64,000 bases of DNA from an uncultured Granulosicoccus sp. (GCA_947495035.1 CANLXI010000028.1:26935-90934); one strand, 5' to 3'; numbered from the stretch's first letter, positions 24,229 through 33,840 are shown. A program made the numbers and translations. Notes: generated by a model from the sequence alone, not told the origin.

Positions 24229-26625
24229 TCAGTCTCTCGGAATCCACACCAGAACGACATCCTCGATACTGATGTCTGCCTTTTCCAGGCCGACGGGAAA
24301 TGCATCGATCAATGCCGCCTTGTCGGCCCATTCGCTCTGAATTTCGTAAAGATCCTCATGCAGGGTCTCTTCGAGTTCATCGCGATCTTCCAGCAATTCG
24401 TTGTAGCGGTTTTCCGCAGTCTTCAGGCGCTCCTCGGCCTTGGCCACCATGCGGCCCTTGCTCTGACTGCGTCGCAGCCCGCCGGTAATGATGGAGCGGG
24501 TGCTGCGGCGCCCACCAAGCAGGCCGCCGAGCAGACCACCTGCAATATCGAGAATCTGGGTGCTGCGCTGATCCTGTTTGCGACTGGCTGCATCGAACTG
24601 CAGCTCCCGCAGTTTGTCTTCCGATTTCTGGATGGCGTCGTTGACTCGGTCGATCTTGCGCGCCAGGACTTCCCGCAGTCGATTGGCATCCTCGTCCGTC
24701 CTGTCGTCGGCGATGCTGCGACAACGACTCTCGAAAGCTTCGCGACTCTCACCGACACGCGAAAATTCGCGCAGTTCGGCGTTGTGGAACAGTTCGATTT
24801 CCTCATTGCGGTACAGATGATCCTTGATGGCACTTTGCACCGAGCGAAAGTAGGTCTTGTTCTGGATCTTCGCATCCGGCAACACATAGATGGCCTGCTC
24901 CGGAGCGTCGCGTCGCAGGTCCCGATCGTCATAATCCACGAGGAGCGCCTCGTCACAATTGATCCTGCCTTCCAGAGGGGTAAAGACCGCTTCCCATTGC
25001 GTTTCATGCCGCAATTTCGAACGCGTGTCGTCGAACAGCATCTGTACTCTGACGGCGATGCCCGCCTGCAGGCGTTTGCCGGTGGCGCTGGCACCGATGG
25101 TGTCGGCATAGGGGACTGAGGGGTCGAGGTAACGTACCTGGACCGTGTCTGCAATGCGTGGTGCAATGGCGCTTTCGTTGTCGGCCAGTACTGCAACGTC
25201 CGGGGCTGTCTCGCTGTCATTGTTCCCGGGTTCGGCCTGATTCATCATGGCCTTGCGCTGCGTATCACTGGTCAGCTGGCTGATCTGTGCTCGGGTCAGA
25301 GGGCCGGCAAGGTAGGACATGGCCCAGCGCGTACTGAATGTCCGAGGGCGGCTGATCCGGGTTGAATGCAGGACGAATTCGCGTTTGTCGAGTTGCGAGA
25401 TGATGTCTCCGATCACCCGTGTATCCACCGTGCCATCGGATGCAGTCATGCCATCCAGCAGTCTCTGCTTGTCTCGATCGGTTTGCAGACGGCCGATCAT
25501 CCAGGTGCCGGCATTGGATATGGCCTTGTAGTCGATATCCACCGGGTTCTGCGTGGATAACACAAGGCCAACCCCAAAGGCGCGAGCCTGTTTGAGTATG
25601 GTCAGAATCGGCTTCTTGGACGGCGGGGCGCCGACAGGGGGCACATAACCGAATACTTCATCCATGTAGATCAGGGCACGCAGATCGCTGGTGCCGGGTT
25701 GCGCGCGCATCCAGGTCACCATTTTCGACAACAACAGCGTCACCACGAACTGGCGTTCTTCCTCGGACAGGTGCGACAGACAGACGATGGCCGCTCGAGG
25801 CTTTCCGGAATCGGTATACAACAGGCGTTGGATGTCCAGTTCCGGGCCTTCGCTCCAACTGGCAAAGGCAGGGGAGGCCGCGAGTCCATTGAGTCTCATG
25901 GCAAGCTTGACGCGATCTCCCGGGGGAAAGAATGTGTCCAGATCGATCACCCCGAGCTTGCGCATGGGGGGCTGCTGCACGAGCCCGATCAGCATGCCCA
26001 GATCCAGGTCCTGTTGCCGCGACCAGTTCCAGTGGATGATGTTGGCAAGCAGGATATGCTCGCGACTGCTCAAGGGGTCGCTGCTGATACCGACCAGGCC
26101 CAGCAGTGAGGACACGAAACCATCGATCTCGTCCTGCAGGGTTTCCGTGTCCGTGCCTTCATCCGGCGCATTGAGCGAGCCGATGACGTTCAGCGGAATA
26201 CCGGCCGTGGAGCCCGGTGTATAGATGGAGAACTCGGCCTTGTCATGCAGGGCGCGAATGCGTTCAGGCTCCAGACCCGCCTTTTGCAGCCCCGATTTCC
26301 ACAGTTCGGCCTTTTCAACGGCGGCGGTGGCAACATCGTCCCCGGCCTCTGATGCGCTGATCCAGGGTATGAAGTCCGTGGGTAGCAGATTCGGGAATCC
26401 CAGCATCAGATTCCCCATATCTCCCTTGGGATCGATGATCAGCGCAGGAGTACCGCCTTGCAGGGCCTCCTCGAGCAATACGATCCCCAGGCCAGTCTTG
26501 CCCGAGCCTGTCATGCCCACGATGACACCATGGGTAGTCAGGTCGGAGGCTTCGAGAAACAGAGGCTGGTCATCTGCCTCGCTGGAACCGAGGTAGAAGT
26601 GACCTGCAGGTGTCTCCATGGGCAT
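24229..26625 (-). CDS. HerA/VirB4-type (DUF87-like) P-loop ATPase with C-terminal coiled coil
   Basis: A 798-residue protein. Walker A 'GMTGSGKTGLGIVLLEEAL' stands near residue 40, Walker B 'RALIYMDEVFG' near 320, and 'LVLSTQNPVDIDYKAISNAGTWMIGRLQ' gives the sensor and arginine-finger region of HerA-type translocases. Residues ~640-760 are charged, helical and coiled-coil-like, interrupted by a glycine-rich 'GGLLGGLLGG' segment. Family members are hexameric DNA or protein translocases, or enzymes of unknown role. No NurA, nuclease or defence gene is adjacent. GAGGA nine bases upstream supports the start. Confidence 0.9.
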   Translation of the reverse strand: MPMETPAGHFYLGSSEADDQPLFLEASDLTTHGVIVGMTGSGKTGLGIVLLEEALQGGTPALIIDPKGDMGNLMLGFPNLLPTDFIPWISASEAGDDVATAAVEKAELWKSGLQKAGLEPERIRALHDKAEFSIYTPGSTAGIPLNVIGSLNAPDEGTDTETLQDEIDGFVSSLLGLVGISSDPLSSREHILLANIIHWNWSRQQDLDLGMLIGLVQQPPMRKLGVIDLDTFFPPGDRVKLAMRLNGLAASPAFASWSEGPELDIQRLLYTDSGKPRAAIVCLSHLSEEERQFVVTLLLSKMVTWMRAQPGTSDLRALIYMDEVFGYVPPVGAPPSKKPILTILKQARAFGVGLVLSTQNPVDIDYKAISNAGTWMIGRLQTDRDKQRLLDGMTASDGTVDTRVIGDIISQLDKREFVLHSTRISRPRTFSTRWAMSYLAGPLTRAQISQLTSDTQRKAMMNQAEPGNNDSETAPDVAVLADNESAIAPRIADTVQVRYLDPSVPYADTIGASATGKRLQAGIAVRVQMLFDDTRSKLRHETQWEAVFTPLEGRINCDEALLVDYDDRDLRRDAPEQAIYVLPDAKIQNKTYFRSVQSAIKDHLYRNEEIELFHNAELREFSRVGESREAFESRCRSIADDRTDEDANRLREVLARKIDRVNDAIQKSEDKLRELQFDAASRKQDQRSTQILDIAGGLLGGLLGGRRSTRSIITGGLRRSQSKGRMVAKAEERLKTAENRYNELLEDRDELEETLHEDLYEIQSEWADKAALIDAFPVGLEKADISIEDVVLVWIPRD

Positions 26626-26785
26626 GCTGCTATATCCTCGAGAATGGAATGATCAAGGCTAACTATAGCAATCGTTCGTGAATTGGGTGAGCGCCTTGCT
26701 CATCACCAACTGCAGCTTGCAGAAGCAAGAGCACAGATTGCACGGGGCTGATTCGAACCGGGTGGTTGCCCCTCGCTCGACTGCC

Positions 26786-27157
26786 TCAGCCGGACAGGCG
26801 GCTGCGGTTGGCCCGTACGCGGCTGTTTGATGGCCGGGCCACGCGTCGACTGCTGTTGATCACTGCTTCATTGAAGGCCACATGAGGCGCACGGCTCCAG
26901 CTCGCACCCAGAGTTTCGAACCAGATGTGCATGGGGGCGTGACAGATGGCGAGCATGGTTTCATTCCAGGCATCGTGTTTCTCGGTCACCATGCGCTGCG
27001 ACTCGGCCATGGCCTTGGCAGGATCCAGAAGCCACAGCCAGGGCATGGCCGTCATGCGCAGATTGATGACGTCCGGAGCACCCGCTGCGAGTCGCGTCCA
27101 TGGCTCCAGCACGGAGTGATAGACCGAAAAACAGGAATACGGACTTGCAGTTGGCAT
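26786..27157 (-). CDS. small phasin-like/PHA-associated-type protein (tentative)
   Basis: About 123 residues from the ATG at 27157 (the frame is open to 27247). The helical stretch 'PAKAMAESQRMVTEKHDAWNETMLAICHAP' followed by an Arg/Ser-rich basic tail ending 'VRANRSRLSG' resembles small phasin-like or mis-labelled 'antifreeze' proteins of proteobacteria, which bind polyhydroxyalkanoate granules. The resemblance is by pattern only. It is on the same strand as the HerA-like gene, upstream of it. No PHA synthase is in the window. Confidence 0.6.
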   Translation of the reverse strand: MPTASPYSCFSVYHSVLEPWTRLAAGAPDVINLRMTAMPWLWLLDPAKAMAESQRMVTEKHDAWNETMLAICHAPMHIWFETLGASWSRAPHVAFNEAVINSSRRVARPSNSRVRANRSRLSG

Positions 27158-27353
27158 GCGAATTTTCAACCCTGAATGGTAGGTTCGCCAGAGTGACGGT
27201 ACCCGGAGAGTACAGCGAGGCAGAGAGTCTTCGAGCACTGGCCGCAAGGTCAGCGCCTGGTTTCACTATCTCTACATGCAGTATCTTGAATCGACATTCA
27301 GGATCAGCACAGCAAGATCATAGGTGATTTTTCTTGCCGAACGCCATACTTGC

Positions 27354-27496
27354 TGGGCAATCAGCCCACGATTCGTCCAGAAACAGGACGAATCACTGTA
27401 GTATTTAACATGCTTACGATTTAATCGACGAGAATGACGGCATGATAATGCCGTTACTGTCGGATTCGATGAAATGCTAAGCTACGGTCCGGTAGC
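27354..27496. other. run of four stem-loops in a 416-base gene-free region
   Basis: Perfect inverted repeats follow one another: TGGGC/GCCCA (27354-27368), GATTCGTCC/GGACGAATC with a 7-base spacer (27370-27394), ACGGCAT/ATGCCGT around GATA (27437-27454) and GCTAC/GTAGC (27481-27496). The region between the phasin-like and GST starts (27158-27573) is more AT-rich than its neighbours. It could hold operators for the two divergent genes or a structured RNA. No ORF in it looks real. Confidence 0.45.
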
Positions 27497-27573
27497 ATGT
27501 TGACCGCATGTGATTCTCGGCCTGGTACGCTCCGCTATCCGAAGGCCGTCACTCCCTACATTCACAGGAAGCC

Positions 27574-28203
27574 ATGATCGAACTCTACACATGGGGTACA
27601 CCCAACGGGCGCAAGATCTCCATCGCACTGGAAGAGATGGGACTGGACTACGCGGTTCATCCGATCAACATCGGCAAGGATGATCAATTTGCTGCCGAGT
27701 TTCTCGCGATCAGTCCGAACAACAAGATTCCGGCCATTCGGGATGGCGAAACCAGTGTGTTCGAATCCGGAGCGATCCTGATGTATCTGGCCAGGAAATC
27801 CGGGCGGTTTCTGGGACCGGAAGGCTCTGCGCAATACTGGCGAACGCTGGAATGGTTGATGTGGCAAATGGGTGGCTTCGGACCGATGCTGGGACAGGCC
27901 CATCACTTCCTGCGTTTCAATGCCGGCGTGTCAGAGTATGCGGAGAATCGCTATTTCACGGAGGCTCAACGTCTCTATGGTGTGCTCGACCGGCAACTGG
28001 AAACCAACCGCTATGTCGCGGGTGATGAGCTCAGCATCGCGGACATGGCCATCTGGCCGTGGGCTTCACGGTTCGAATTCCAGCGCATCGACCTGAATGA
28101 CTACTCACACGTCAGGCGCTGGTATCTGGAACTGGCAGAACGTCCCGGATTTCAGCGAGGTTACGCTCAACCGACTACGGATCAGGCCATTCCAATGCCG
28201 TGA
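27574..28203 (+). CDS. glutathione S-transferase, Nu-class-like
   Basis: A 209-residue GST with a thioredoxin-like N-domain containing 'TPNGRKISIALEEMGLDY', the TPNG motif typical of bacterial Nu-class GSTs (YfcG/YghU), then 'NKIPAIRD' (cis-proline) and 'FESGAILMYLA' for glutathione binding. The helical C-domain ends with 'LSIADMAIWPW', the N-capping motif. Nu-class enzymes act mostly as disulfide-bond reductases using glutathione. AGGAAG directly upstream supports the start. It is preceded by the stem-loop-rich region. Confidence 0.92.
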   Translation: MIELYTWGTPNGRKISIALEEMGLDYAVHPINIGKDDQFAAEFLAISPNNKIPAIRDGETSVFESGAILMYLARKSGRFLGPEGSAQYWRTLEWLMWQMGGFGPMLGQAHHFLRFNAGVSEYAENRYFTEAQRLYGVLDRQLETNRYVAGDELSIADMAIWPWASRFEFQRIDLNDYSHVRRWYLELAERPGFQRGYAQPTTDQAIPMP

Positions 28204-28294
28204 AGCGGCGTGCAGGGAAGCTCGCTACCGTGAGTGCAGGAACCTGCCGGCATCACCCGGAAAGCCGGGTGCCGGTCATGTGCCGAAGCGCCGC

Positions 28295-28972
28295 TCAGAA
28301 CCAGCCAGCGATGTAGCCGATCACACCGGCGGACGCTGCCAACAGCAGCAAGCCCGGCCAGAATTTCTGAAAATGTGTATCAGGCAGCGTTTGCCTGTCA
28401 GGCCAGCGCATCCAGCCGGTAATCATTGGTCCGATCAGGTTCGTACGCGCGTAGAGCAGGTAGGCAAATACCATGAATACATGCACGGCAATGACGATCT
28501 GGATCAGCTGCGCATTCAGATGATGAATCCGATAGGCCAGGGCGGTCGAGGAGTTCGAGAGCGTACCGTACAAGGCACCTTCGAGGAATTCGTCTTCATC
28601 GGCAATGAAGAACCCGGTAACGGCCTGGACCGTCAGGATGAGCAGCATGGCAAGCACCGCCCAGCTACCGGCGGCGTTATGGCCACGCTCGCTGTGTGAC
28701 TCTCGGCGCAACAGCTTGCCGAGGTGCTGCAGACCGGCGACAGGGCTTTGAAACAACGCCTGAATCCGGGCATTGCTGCTGCCGAGAATACCCCACAGAA
28801 TGCGAAAGACGATCAGCATCAGTACCAGCTCACCTGCCGTTCGGTGCCAGTCGAAGAACTGCCAGCCCGTCTCGCCACTGATCAACAGAAATCCGACGCT
28901 GACGACCAGACTCCAGTGGAAGAGTCTGATCCAGATATCCCATACCCTGACCTTGCGATAATCGGTATCCAT
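28295..28972 (-). CDS. cytochrome b561-family membrane protein
   Basis: A 225-residue integral membrane protein with four helices. Candidate haem-ligating histidines occur in 'IRLFHWSLV', 'DWHRTAGELVL', 'YRIHHLN' and 'AVHVFMVF', the usual layout of bacterial di-haem cytochrome b561. It would pass electrons between the quinone pool and a periplasmic acceptor. The cytochrome c' gene 56 bases upstream on the same strand is the obvious partner; this pair is widespread in proteobacteria. Confidence 0.9.
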   Translation of the reverse strand: MDTDYRKVRVWDIWIRLFHWSLVVSVGFLLISGETGWQFFDWHRTAGELVLMLIVFRILWGILGSSNARIQALFQSPVAGLQHLGKLLRRESHSERGHNAAGSWAVLAMLLILTVQAVTGFFIADEDEFLEGALYGTLSNSSTALAYRIHHLNAQLIQIVIAVHVFMVFAYLLYARTNLIGPMITGWMRWPDRQTLPDTHFQKFWPGLLLLAASAGVIGYIAGWF

Positions 28973-29028
28973 GAGCGAGTCTGCGTCGGATTTCGGTTTT
29001 ATGGCCTTGGCAACATTGTGATCGGCAA

Positions 29029-29514
29029 TTACTTCGATTTGGCTCGAAAGTCGTCGTGGCAGCCCTTGCAGGAGGCACCCACATCGCCGATGGCGCCTTG
29101 CAGTTCACCGAGGCCACTACCGGCAACCGGCACCAGAGCTGCCACGGCGTCCGACAGGGCAGCGGCCTTTTCGGTAATGGCAGGGTAGGTCTCCCAGATT
29201 TCCGGCTTGGCCCGAGTGGCCATGTTGCCGTCGGTTTCGTTATCCGACCCCGCGGGCCAGAACTGGCTTTGTCCCAGATTGGCAGCAGCGCTGAGGTTGT
29301 TGGCGGCTTCGCTTGCGATGTCGGCGTCGTAGGGGATCTTTTCCTTGGCCATGTCGCTCAAAATGCCGACATTGAAGCTGTAGAGCTGGAACATGCCCTG
29401 ACGCGCCTTGATGGCATTGTCGTAGGGGCCATCTTCCGCAAGGCTGAAGGTGCTGGAGGCAATCAGTACGCAGCAGGTGCAGGCAGTTGCCAGTGCCAGT
29501 TTCTTGTTCATCAT
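29029..29514 (-). CDS. cytochrome c'/c556-family protein
   Basis: A 161-residue exported protein: the signal peptide is 'LALATACTCCVLIASSTFSLA', followed by a four-helix bundle and a C-terminal haem motif 'CKGCHDDF', the cytochrome c' arrangement. These periplasmic high-spin haem proteins bind NO or CO and shuttle electrons. The start is the first of two adjacent ATGs at 29514, with GAGGAAG upstream; a longer frame to 30030 runs antisense to the sulfurtransferase and is not coding. Probably co-transcribed with the cytochrome b561 gene. Confidence 0.92.
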   Translation of the reverse strand: MMNKKLALATACTCCVLIASSTFSLAEDGPYDNAIKARQGMFQLYSFNVGILSDMAKEKIPYDADIASEAANNLSAAANLGQSQFWPAGSDNETDGNMATRAKPEIWETYPAITEKAAALSDAVAALVPVAGSGLGELQGAIGDVGASCKGCHDDFRAKSK

Positions 29515-29772
29515 GTTTCTGCTTCTTCCTCGATGGTTGCTCGTTGGGCGAGAATGTTCGGATAGAATGTCAGGAAAACCGATTCTGCTGTAAGACACTA
29601 GCAAACTATATCTGTTCGTATGTATCGGCGATGTAACTTTTTTGCGACGTGAATCGATTGGGCAAGGCCGTTGCGCGGTCGCTCTGTCAGGCTGAGCAGA
29701 GGGCGCGTCAGCATCACTCTGTCGTCGCGTTCGTTCAGTGGCATTCCTGCCAACCGATGGAGAATACAACAC

Positions 29773-30609
29773 ATGAATGACAGACCCCTGGTCACGGCCG
29801 GATGGCTGCATGATCATCTGCACGACGAAACTGTCCGAATCATCGACACATCCTGGCACATGCCGGCCAGCGGGCGTGATTCCCGTGCGGAACATGAACG
29901 GCAGCATGTGCCAGGTGCGGTCTTTTTCGATCTGGATCAGCACTCGAGTCCGTCGCAGCTGCCCCACATGATGCCCGGTGCCGAGCAGTTCAGCCGCGTC
30001 ATGAGTCAGCTTGGCATCTCGGAGTCTCACTGCATCGTCGTCTACGATTCACTCGGTCTGTTCTCGGCGGCCAGGCTCTGGTGGATGCTGCGTCATTTTG
30101 GCGCCAGGCAGGTTTTCGTGCTCGATGGTGGCTTGCCGGCCTGGCTTCAGGCGGGTTTTCCGCTGGAGTCTGGCGTACCGGAACCTGAGCCTGCCCACTT
30201 CTCGATCGGACAGGCGGCCTTTGCTGTCGCATCGTCAACGGATGTGCTCAAGGCGTCGCAGACTGGCGAGTCGCTGGTGCTCGATGCGCGTTCCGAGGCG
30301 CGTTTTCTCGGAGAAGAGAAAGAGGTCAGGCCGGGCTTGCGTAGCGGGCATGTGCCTGGCAGCGTGAGCATGCCTTTCACCGATCTGCTGGATAACGGTT
30401 TTCTGAAGCCGAACGAACAGTTGCGGACAATACTGACCAGTCGGGGAGTCTCGTCGGAGCGTGCCGTGATCACCACCTGTGGTTCAGGGGTCACGGCTGC
30501 AATCATCAGTTTGGCACTGGAGTGTATCGGTGTGTCGGACGTGGCACTGTACGACGGTTCCTGGACCGAATGGGGCGCGCTGGAAGACATGCCGGTTGCC
30601 TCTGGCTGA
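29773..30609 (+). CDS. sseA: 3-mercaptopyruvate/thiosulfate sulfurtransferase
   Basis: A 278-residue two-domain rhodanese. The N-terminal inactive domain includes 'HVPGAVFFDLDQHS' and the C-terminal domain carries the active loop 'CGSGVTAAI' (Cys ~236), the form typical of mercaptopyruvate sulfurtransferase. It moves sulfane sulfur to thiols or cyanide. The ATG at 29773 has GGAG upstream; the frame extends to 29671 without support. It is divergent from the cytochrome c' gene and converges on the TctA gene. Confidence 0.92.
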   Translation: MNDRPLVTAGWLHDHLHDETVRIIDTSWHMPASGRDSRAEHERQHVPGAVFFDLDQHSSPSQLPHMMPGAEQFSRVMSQLGISESHCIVVYDSLGLFSAARLWWMLRHFGARQVFVLDGGLPAWLQAGFPLESGVPEPEPAHFSIGQAAFAVASSTDVLKASQTGESLVLDARSEARFLGEEKEVRPGLRSGHVPGSVSMPFTDLLDNGFLKPNEQLRTILTSRGVSSERAVITTCGSGVTAAIISLALECIGVSDVALYDGSWTEWGALEDMPVASG

Positions 30610-30620
30610 CAGGGCGGCTG

Positions 30621-32138
30621 TCAAGGTGAAGGGGCTTGATTGTCCGCGCGTCGCTGGCGCCACTGTTGCACCCATGGCAGTTGTGACAGAAGAATGCCGA
30701 GGAACGCCATGCTCAGAACGAAGCTGATGGGGTGCGAGACAAAGTTCCACAGGAAGGTGCTGATGTCTCCACGGGCACCCAGCATGGCTCGCCGGTAGTT
30801 GGAATCCATCATCGGCCCGAGAATGACGCCGAGAATCACGGGTCCCACCTGAAATCCGTAAATCTTCATGAAGTAACCGACGAGACCGAACAGCAGCATC
30901 CAGTAGACATGTGTCACGTTGTTCTGGATGGCGTAGGTGCCCACCGCGGACAGGACGATGATCAGTGGAATCATCACGGCCTTCGGACACTCCACGATAC
31001 GGGTGAATATGCGTACACCGGTCAGTCCGAACAGCAACAGGAAGACGTTCGCCAGCGTCAGGGAGCCGACGATGAACCAGAACAGATGTGGTGTCTCCAC
31101 CAGCAGCAGGGGGCCGGGTTTCAGTCCATGGATGAACAGTGCGCCGATGATCACCGCTGTCACGGCATCACCGGGAATGCCGAGGGTCAGCATGGGAATA
31201 TGCGCACCGCCGACGGCAGCGTTGTTGGCGCTTTCCGGAGCAACCAACCCTTCCGTGGCACCCTTGCCGAACGGCACCTGCGGACGCAGTGTGGAACGTT
31301 TGGCATGGTCGTAGGCCAGCAGGGCGGCGATATCACCACCGGTACCCGGCAATGCGCCGATGACCGTACCGATGCCCGAACTGCGCAGGGCGAGCCAGAA
31401 GTAGCGTTTGACACTGGACCAGGCGGGCAGGATACGGCCGATTCTCTGGCGCACGACAGGCAGATCGAGCTGGCGCAATTGCACCAGCGCCTCGGACACG
31501 CCAAAGAAGCCGATCATGGCGGCAATATAGGGAATGCCGCCCATCAGCGTCACGCTGCCGAAGGTAAAGCGGCCTTCGGCCGTCATGGGATCCAGACCGA
31601 CCATGCTGATCAGTACTCCCAGAGCGCCGGCAAAAGCACCCTTGGCAAAACTCTCCCCCGACAGGGTGCCTACCAGCGTGATGCCGATAAGGCCCAGCAG
31701 CAGATAGTCGCGTGAGTTGAACATCAGGGCAATATCGGAAATCAGTGGTGCGAACAGCGCCAGAGCCAGAATACCGATGAAGCCGCCGAAGACACTCATC
31801 AGGGTGGTCAGGCCGATGGCCTCTCCGGCCTTGCCTTGCTGCGCCATCGGATAGCCATCCAGAGCGCTGGCAATGGCGCTTGGTGCCCCCGGAATATTGA
31901 GCAGAATGGCGGTGCGAGAGCCGCCGTAGACTCCGCCGATGAATACCCCGCTGATCAGCGCCAGTGCTTCATTGACTTCCCACTTGAAGGTGAAGGAAAT
32001 CAGGATGGAAGTGGCCATGGTGACCGACAAGCCGGGAATGGCGCCCACATAGATGCCGGAAAACGTCCCGGCAGCGGTCAGGAACAACAGCCAGGGATCC
32101 AGCCAGGCGATCGCGAAATACCCCAGAGCGTCCTGCAT
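30621..32138 (-). CDS. tctA: tripartite tricarboxylate transporter large permease TctA
   Basis: A 505-residue membrane protein with about 11-12 helices and the two TctA glycine-proline signatures: 'FSGIYVGAIPGLSVTMATSILI' near the N-terminus and 'GIGTVIGALPGTGGDIAALLAYDHAKRS' in the middle. It is the main transport subunit of a TTT system for carboxylates such as citrate or aromatic acids. Its ATG overlaps the tctB stop by one base (TGATG). Last gene of the operon. Confidence 0.94.
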   Translation of the reverse strand: MQDALGYFAIAWLDPWLLFLTAAGTFSGIYVGAIPGLSVTMATSILISFTFKWEVNEALALISGVFIGGVYGGSRTAILLNIPGAPSAIASALDGYPMAQQGKAGEAIGLTTLMSVFGGFIGILALALFAPLISDIALMFNSRDYLLLGLIGITLVGTLSGESFAKGAFAGALGVLISMVGLDPMTAEGRFTFGSVTLMGGIPYIAAMIGFFGVSEALVQLRQLDLPVVRQRIGRILPAWSSVKRYFWLALRSSGIGTVIGALPGTGGDIAALLAYDHAKRSTLRPQVPFGKGATEGLVAPESANNAAVGGAHIPMLTLGIPGDAVTAVIIGALFIHGLKPGPLLLVETPHLFWFIVGSLTLANVFLLLFGLTGVRIFTRIVECPKAVMIPLIIVLSAVGTYAIQNNVTHVYWMLLFGLVGYFMKIYGFQVGPVILGVILGPMMDSNYRRAMLGARGDISTFLWNFVSHPISFVLSMAFLGILLSQLPWVQQWRQRRADNQAPSP

Positions 32139-32647
32139 CAGAGGAACAGACCCGGGATGACACCGGTTGGCAGAATCACCTGAAAGACCACACGAAACAG
32201 TAGATGTATGACAAGGAGTGACAACAGGCTGGTCACCAGTGACAGCCAGAATGGCCTCTTCCACAGGTAGCAGAAGCTGGCCAGCAGAAACAGCCCGGAG
32301 TCCAGCAGAAATCCCAGGGTTGGCATGGCCAGTACGTACAGAACCAGCAAGCCTGCCATGAGCACCACACGCACAGGCAGAACCTGCATGACGGTGTTGT
32401 TGTCAGATGAGCTGCCGGCAGCTGGCTCAGTGGCAGCACTTGTCGCTGTCTTGCCGCGCAAGGCGCACAGGCCGGACACCAGCATGACCCCTGCTGCCAG
32501 CATCGGGAAGACACCGGGCGATGACAGCTTCGAGAAGCCGGCAATGAGCCATGCCTGCCAGAGCGCAGCGCTGCTGAAGACGATCAGCACCACGATGAAC
32601 AGCCGTTCACCGCGCCTGGGTTGTGAGGAAGGAGGTTGGTGAGACAC
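32138..32647 (-). CDS. tctB: tripartite tricarboxylate transporter small permease TctB
   Basis: A 169-residue protein with four predicted helices, the standard size and topology of TctB; conserved sequence is low, as in the family. It lies between the binding-protein gene and tctA, overlapping tctA by one base. It starts with GTG at 32647 and no obvious Shine-Dalgarno, so coupling to upstream translation is unclear. Confidence 0.88.
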   Translation of the reverse strand: MSHQPPSSQPRRGERLFIVVLIVFSSAALWQAWLIAGFSKLSSPGVFPMLAAGVMLVSGLCALRGKTATSAATEPAAGSSSDNNTVMQVLPVRVVLMAGLLVLYVLAMPTLGFLLDSGLFLLASFCYLWKRPFWLSLVTSLLSLLVIHLLFRVVFQVILPTGVIPGLFL

Positions 32648-32660
32648 GAAGAATGATCAG

Positions 32661-32672
32661 CGCCTGCAGGCG
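32661..32672. repeat. 12-bp palindrome between tctC and tctB
   Basis: CGCCTGCAGGCG lies in the 56-base gap between the binding-protein gene and tctB. Folded, it gives only a 4-bp stem with a TGCA loop, weaker than the hairpins at equivalent places in the ABC operons. Confidence 0.3.
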
Positions 32673-32703
32673 AATCTGCCGATACCGGTTGGCCTCGAGA
32701 CGT

Positions 32704-33702
32704 TCAGGGGCGTTCAATTCCGAGACTTTCCGGACTCACCTTCGCAGCCCCGGTATCCTGCAAGACCCAGGCAGTCACCTGCTGCCAGTGTTGCAGAAAC
32801 GCCGTGGCTTCGGCACCACTGAGGTCCATCAGAATATTGCCGGCATTGGTCATGAAGGTCTGGTACTGCTCGTCCTGCGACGCCTGCTCGAATGCACTGA
32901 CCAGCGTTGCCTTGATGTCGTCGGAGACATCCTGACGCACGAAAACGCCGTAGAACGGTCCCCAGGGCAGGTATCGAGCCATATCGGGCAGCGCGTCGGT
33001 GATGGCAGGGATGCCCGGCAGTGAGTCCATGGGTGCGTCGTTGACCACAGCCAGCGCGCGAACGGTTCCGGCCTTGATCTGTTCGGCCGCGGCGGAAATG
33101 CCCGCTGGCATGAAATCCACTTCCTTGCCCAGCATGGCCGTCAGGCCGGGACCCTCACCACCAAAAGGAATGGGTGTCACGTCGAAATCGGCGGAGTTGG
33201 CAATCAGGGCAGCAACCGTACTCGGCAGTCCGCCCGGACCTGTGGAGCCCATCAGCACCTGACCTGGATTGGCCTTGATATCTGCCAGAAGCTCTTCCAT
33301 GGTCTGGTATGTCGAATCGGCAGGAACCGTGATCACCGCGACTCCACGGCCCAGAATGCGGACGGGGTAGAAAGACGAGTAATCCAGATCGGCGACACCC
33401 ATGACCGGGTGCAGTTGCGGATTCTCGGCTCCATAGAGAAAGGTATATCCGTCGGCAGGTGCGGTGTTGACGAAGGCGGTGGAGATGGCGCCCGCACCGC
33501 CAGCCTTGTTGAGTACCACAATGGGCTTGCCAAGGGCTTCTTCAGCGGCAGGATTGATGGCTCGGGCCACGGTATCCGTCGCGCCTCCGGCTCCCCACAT
33601 CACCACACCCAGTACTTCGCGCTCCGGATAATCCTCAGCCTGTATCGTGGTACTGGCGAAAATGAGGGTCGTGGCAAGGCAGGCAAGAAATTTCTTGATC
33701 AT
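32704..33702 (-). CDS. tctC: tripartite tricarboxylate transporter substrate-binding protein TctC
   Basis: A 332-residue Bug/TctC receptor with a signal peptide ('FLACLATTLIFASTTIQA'), then 'YPEREVLGVVMWGAGGATDTVAR' and 'VVLNKAGGAGAISTAFV', the two ligand-contacting segments of the family. It binds a carboxylate in the periplasm and delivers it to TctAB. First gene of the operon; a LysR regulator is divergent. Confidence 0.93.
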   Translation of the reverse strand: MIKKFLACLATTLIFASTTIQAEDYPEREVLGVVMWGAGGATDTVARAINPAAEEALGKPIVVLNKAGGAGAISTAFVNTAPADGYTFLYGAENPQLHPVMGVADLDYSSFYPVRILGRGVAVITVPADSTYQTMEELLADIKANPGQVLMGSTGPGGLPSTVAALIANSADFDVTPIPFGGEGPGLTAMLGKEVDFMPAGISAAAEQIKAGTVRALAVVNDAPMDSLPGIPAITDALPDMARYLPWGPFYGVFVRQDVSDDIKATLVSAFEQASQDEQYQTFMTNAGNILMDLSGAEATAFLQHWQQVTAWVLQDTGAAKVSPESLGIERP

Positions 33703-33840
33703 GTCGAGGCAGTCTTGAGGAGTGAGGGCGGCTGTGGCCGCAACTGATTCCCATTAATAGCATTTTCGAACGAGAACTTGCAACCGCTGAGCATGGTCTG
33801 GCGATACACTCGTTACGACCATCCACCCTTGTACAAGCCT

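Noticed and set aside
29029..30030. Long 333-residue reading frame for the cytochrome c' gene
   Set aside because: Homology, signal peptide and ribosome-binding site all start at the ATG at 29514; the upstream part is antisense to the sulfurtransferase.
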